Of a stretch of DNA of 5,339 nucleotides, positions 5,101 through 5,339 are shown piece by piece. Below the pieces are notes generated by a model that did no database searches, had not been told where the DNA came from, and was given only the letters and a program-made list of their open reading frames with translations. Location of the stretch: contig AQYM01000005.1 in assembly GCA_000380705.1 (NCBI GenBank), forward strand, positions 1 through 5,339, given 5' to 3'. Numbering within the stretch: the stretch's first letter is position 1; the number at the start of each line of letters is the position of its first letter. Origin of the DNA: Crenarchaeota archaeon SCGC AAA471-B05 (GTDB lineage Archaea > Thermoproteota > Thermoprotei > Gearchaeales > Gearchaeaceae). The translations under genes and the position numbers were made by a program.

Positions 5101-5339
5101 TTATTCGTTCATAAAATTAATTATTGCTTCATTTACTATTTCTGGTTTTTCTTCATGGGGAACATGTCCTGTTTCTGGAATTATTATTAATTTAGAATTC
5201 TTGATTTTTTTATGAATTATATAAGCATGCTCAACAGGCAACCAAGGATCTTTTTCTCCCCATATTATCAAAAATTTTTTATTTAATTTTTCTAAATAAT
5301 CGCTTATATTAAACTTACTTATGTTTCTCAACGAATTTA
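5101..5339 (-). CDS. Alpha/beta hydrolase, C-terminal part, 5' end outside the window
   Basis: This is the C-terminal third of an alpha/beta-hydrolase-fold enzyme (esterase, lipase or C-C hydrolase class; substrate not readable). FLIIWGEKDPWLP is the strand-6/7 segment bearing the catalytic acid Asp. PETGHVPHEEKPEIV carries the catalytic His and the usual glycine before it, followed by the last helix ending INFMNE. Counting from a TTG at 5331, these are Asp28 and His56. That TTG is almost certainly internal: the frame stays open to the window edge (codons AAT TCG precede it), and the nucleophile elbow G-x-S-x-G and oxyanion region must lie upstream, outside the window. The intact gene would be expected to be about 250 residues. 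The stop TAA at 5103-5101 is followed by relic DNA, so the gene seems to end a transcript. No sign of damage is visible in the part seen. Confidence 0.85.
   Translation of the reverse strand, partial: NSLRNISKFNISDYLEKLNKKFLIIWGEKDPWLPVEHAYIIHKKIKNSKLIIIPETGHVPHEEKPEIVNEAIINFMNE

Noticed and set aside
5101..5331. A complete 76-residue hydrolase beginning with TTG at 5331
   Set aside because: The product would lack the nucleophile serine and half the fold, and the frame is open to the window edge, so the gene is simply truncated by the window.

Overview
This is a very AT-rich window in which every supportable gene lies on the minus strand, so transcription runs from high to low coordinates. 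AT-rich promoters with a TATA-like box about 26 bp ahead of a start codon, the absence of strong Shine-Dalgarno sites, and the protein style (many Ile, Lys, Asn; archaeal-type Dpp/Opp components) point to a thermophilic archaeon, probably a low-GC Thermoproteota (crenarchaeal) lineage. This placement is an inference from style; nothing in the window fixes the species.

Positions 1-3148 hold three genes of a dipeptide/oligopeptide-type ABC importer in the order dppB (permease), dppC (permease), dppD (ATPase). Each gene pair is joined by a 4-base ATGA overlap. A further ATGA at positions 4-1 suggests that a fourth gene, most likely the partner ATPase dppF, starts at the window edge. A TATA-like box ahead of dppB is placed for an essentially leaderless mRNA. 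No substrate-binding protein gene lies upstream of dppB within this window.

Positions 3149-4430 hold a short intergenic region, a MarC-family integral membrane protein, and a 159-residue multi-spanning membrane protein that resembles the 'small multidrug export' type. A good BRE/TATA promoter precedes the latter. The two membrane genes are probably co-transcribed, although marC also has its own TATA-like element and its start is probably 45 bases downstream of the longest reading.

Positions 4431-5100 are a gene graveyard. They contain an approximately 12% GC spacer, the C-terminal remnant of a class I SAM-dependent methyltransferase that has lost its glycine-rich motif I and N-terminus, and a frameshifted small relic that reads like the N-terminus of an IS200/IS605-type TnpB/OrfB protein with a small hairpin upstream. 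The two relics abut near position 4830, which looks like a deletion or insertion scar.

From 5101 to the window end is the C-terminal part of an alpha/beta hydrolase, cut off by the window. I see no convincing new biological system. The points most worth a second look are the relic junction, the leaderless ATGA-chained transporter operon and the marC start.
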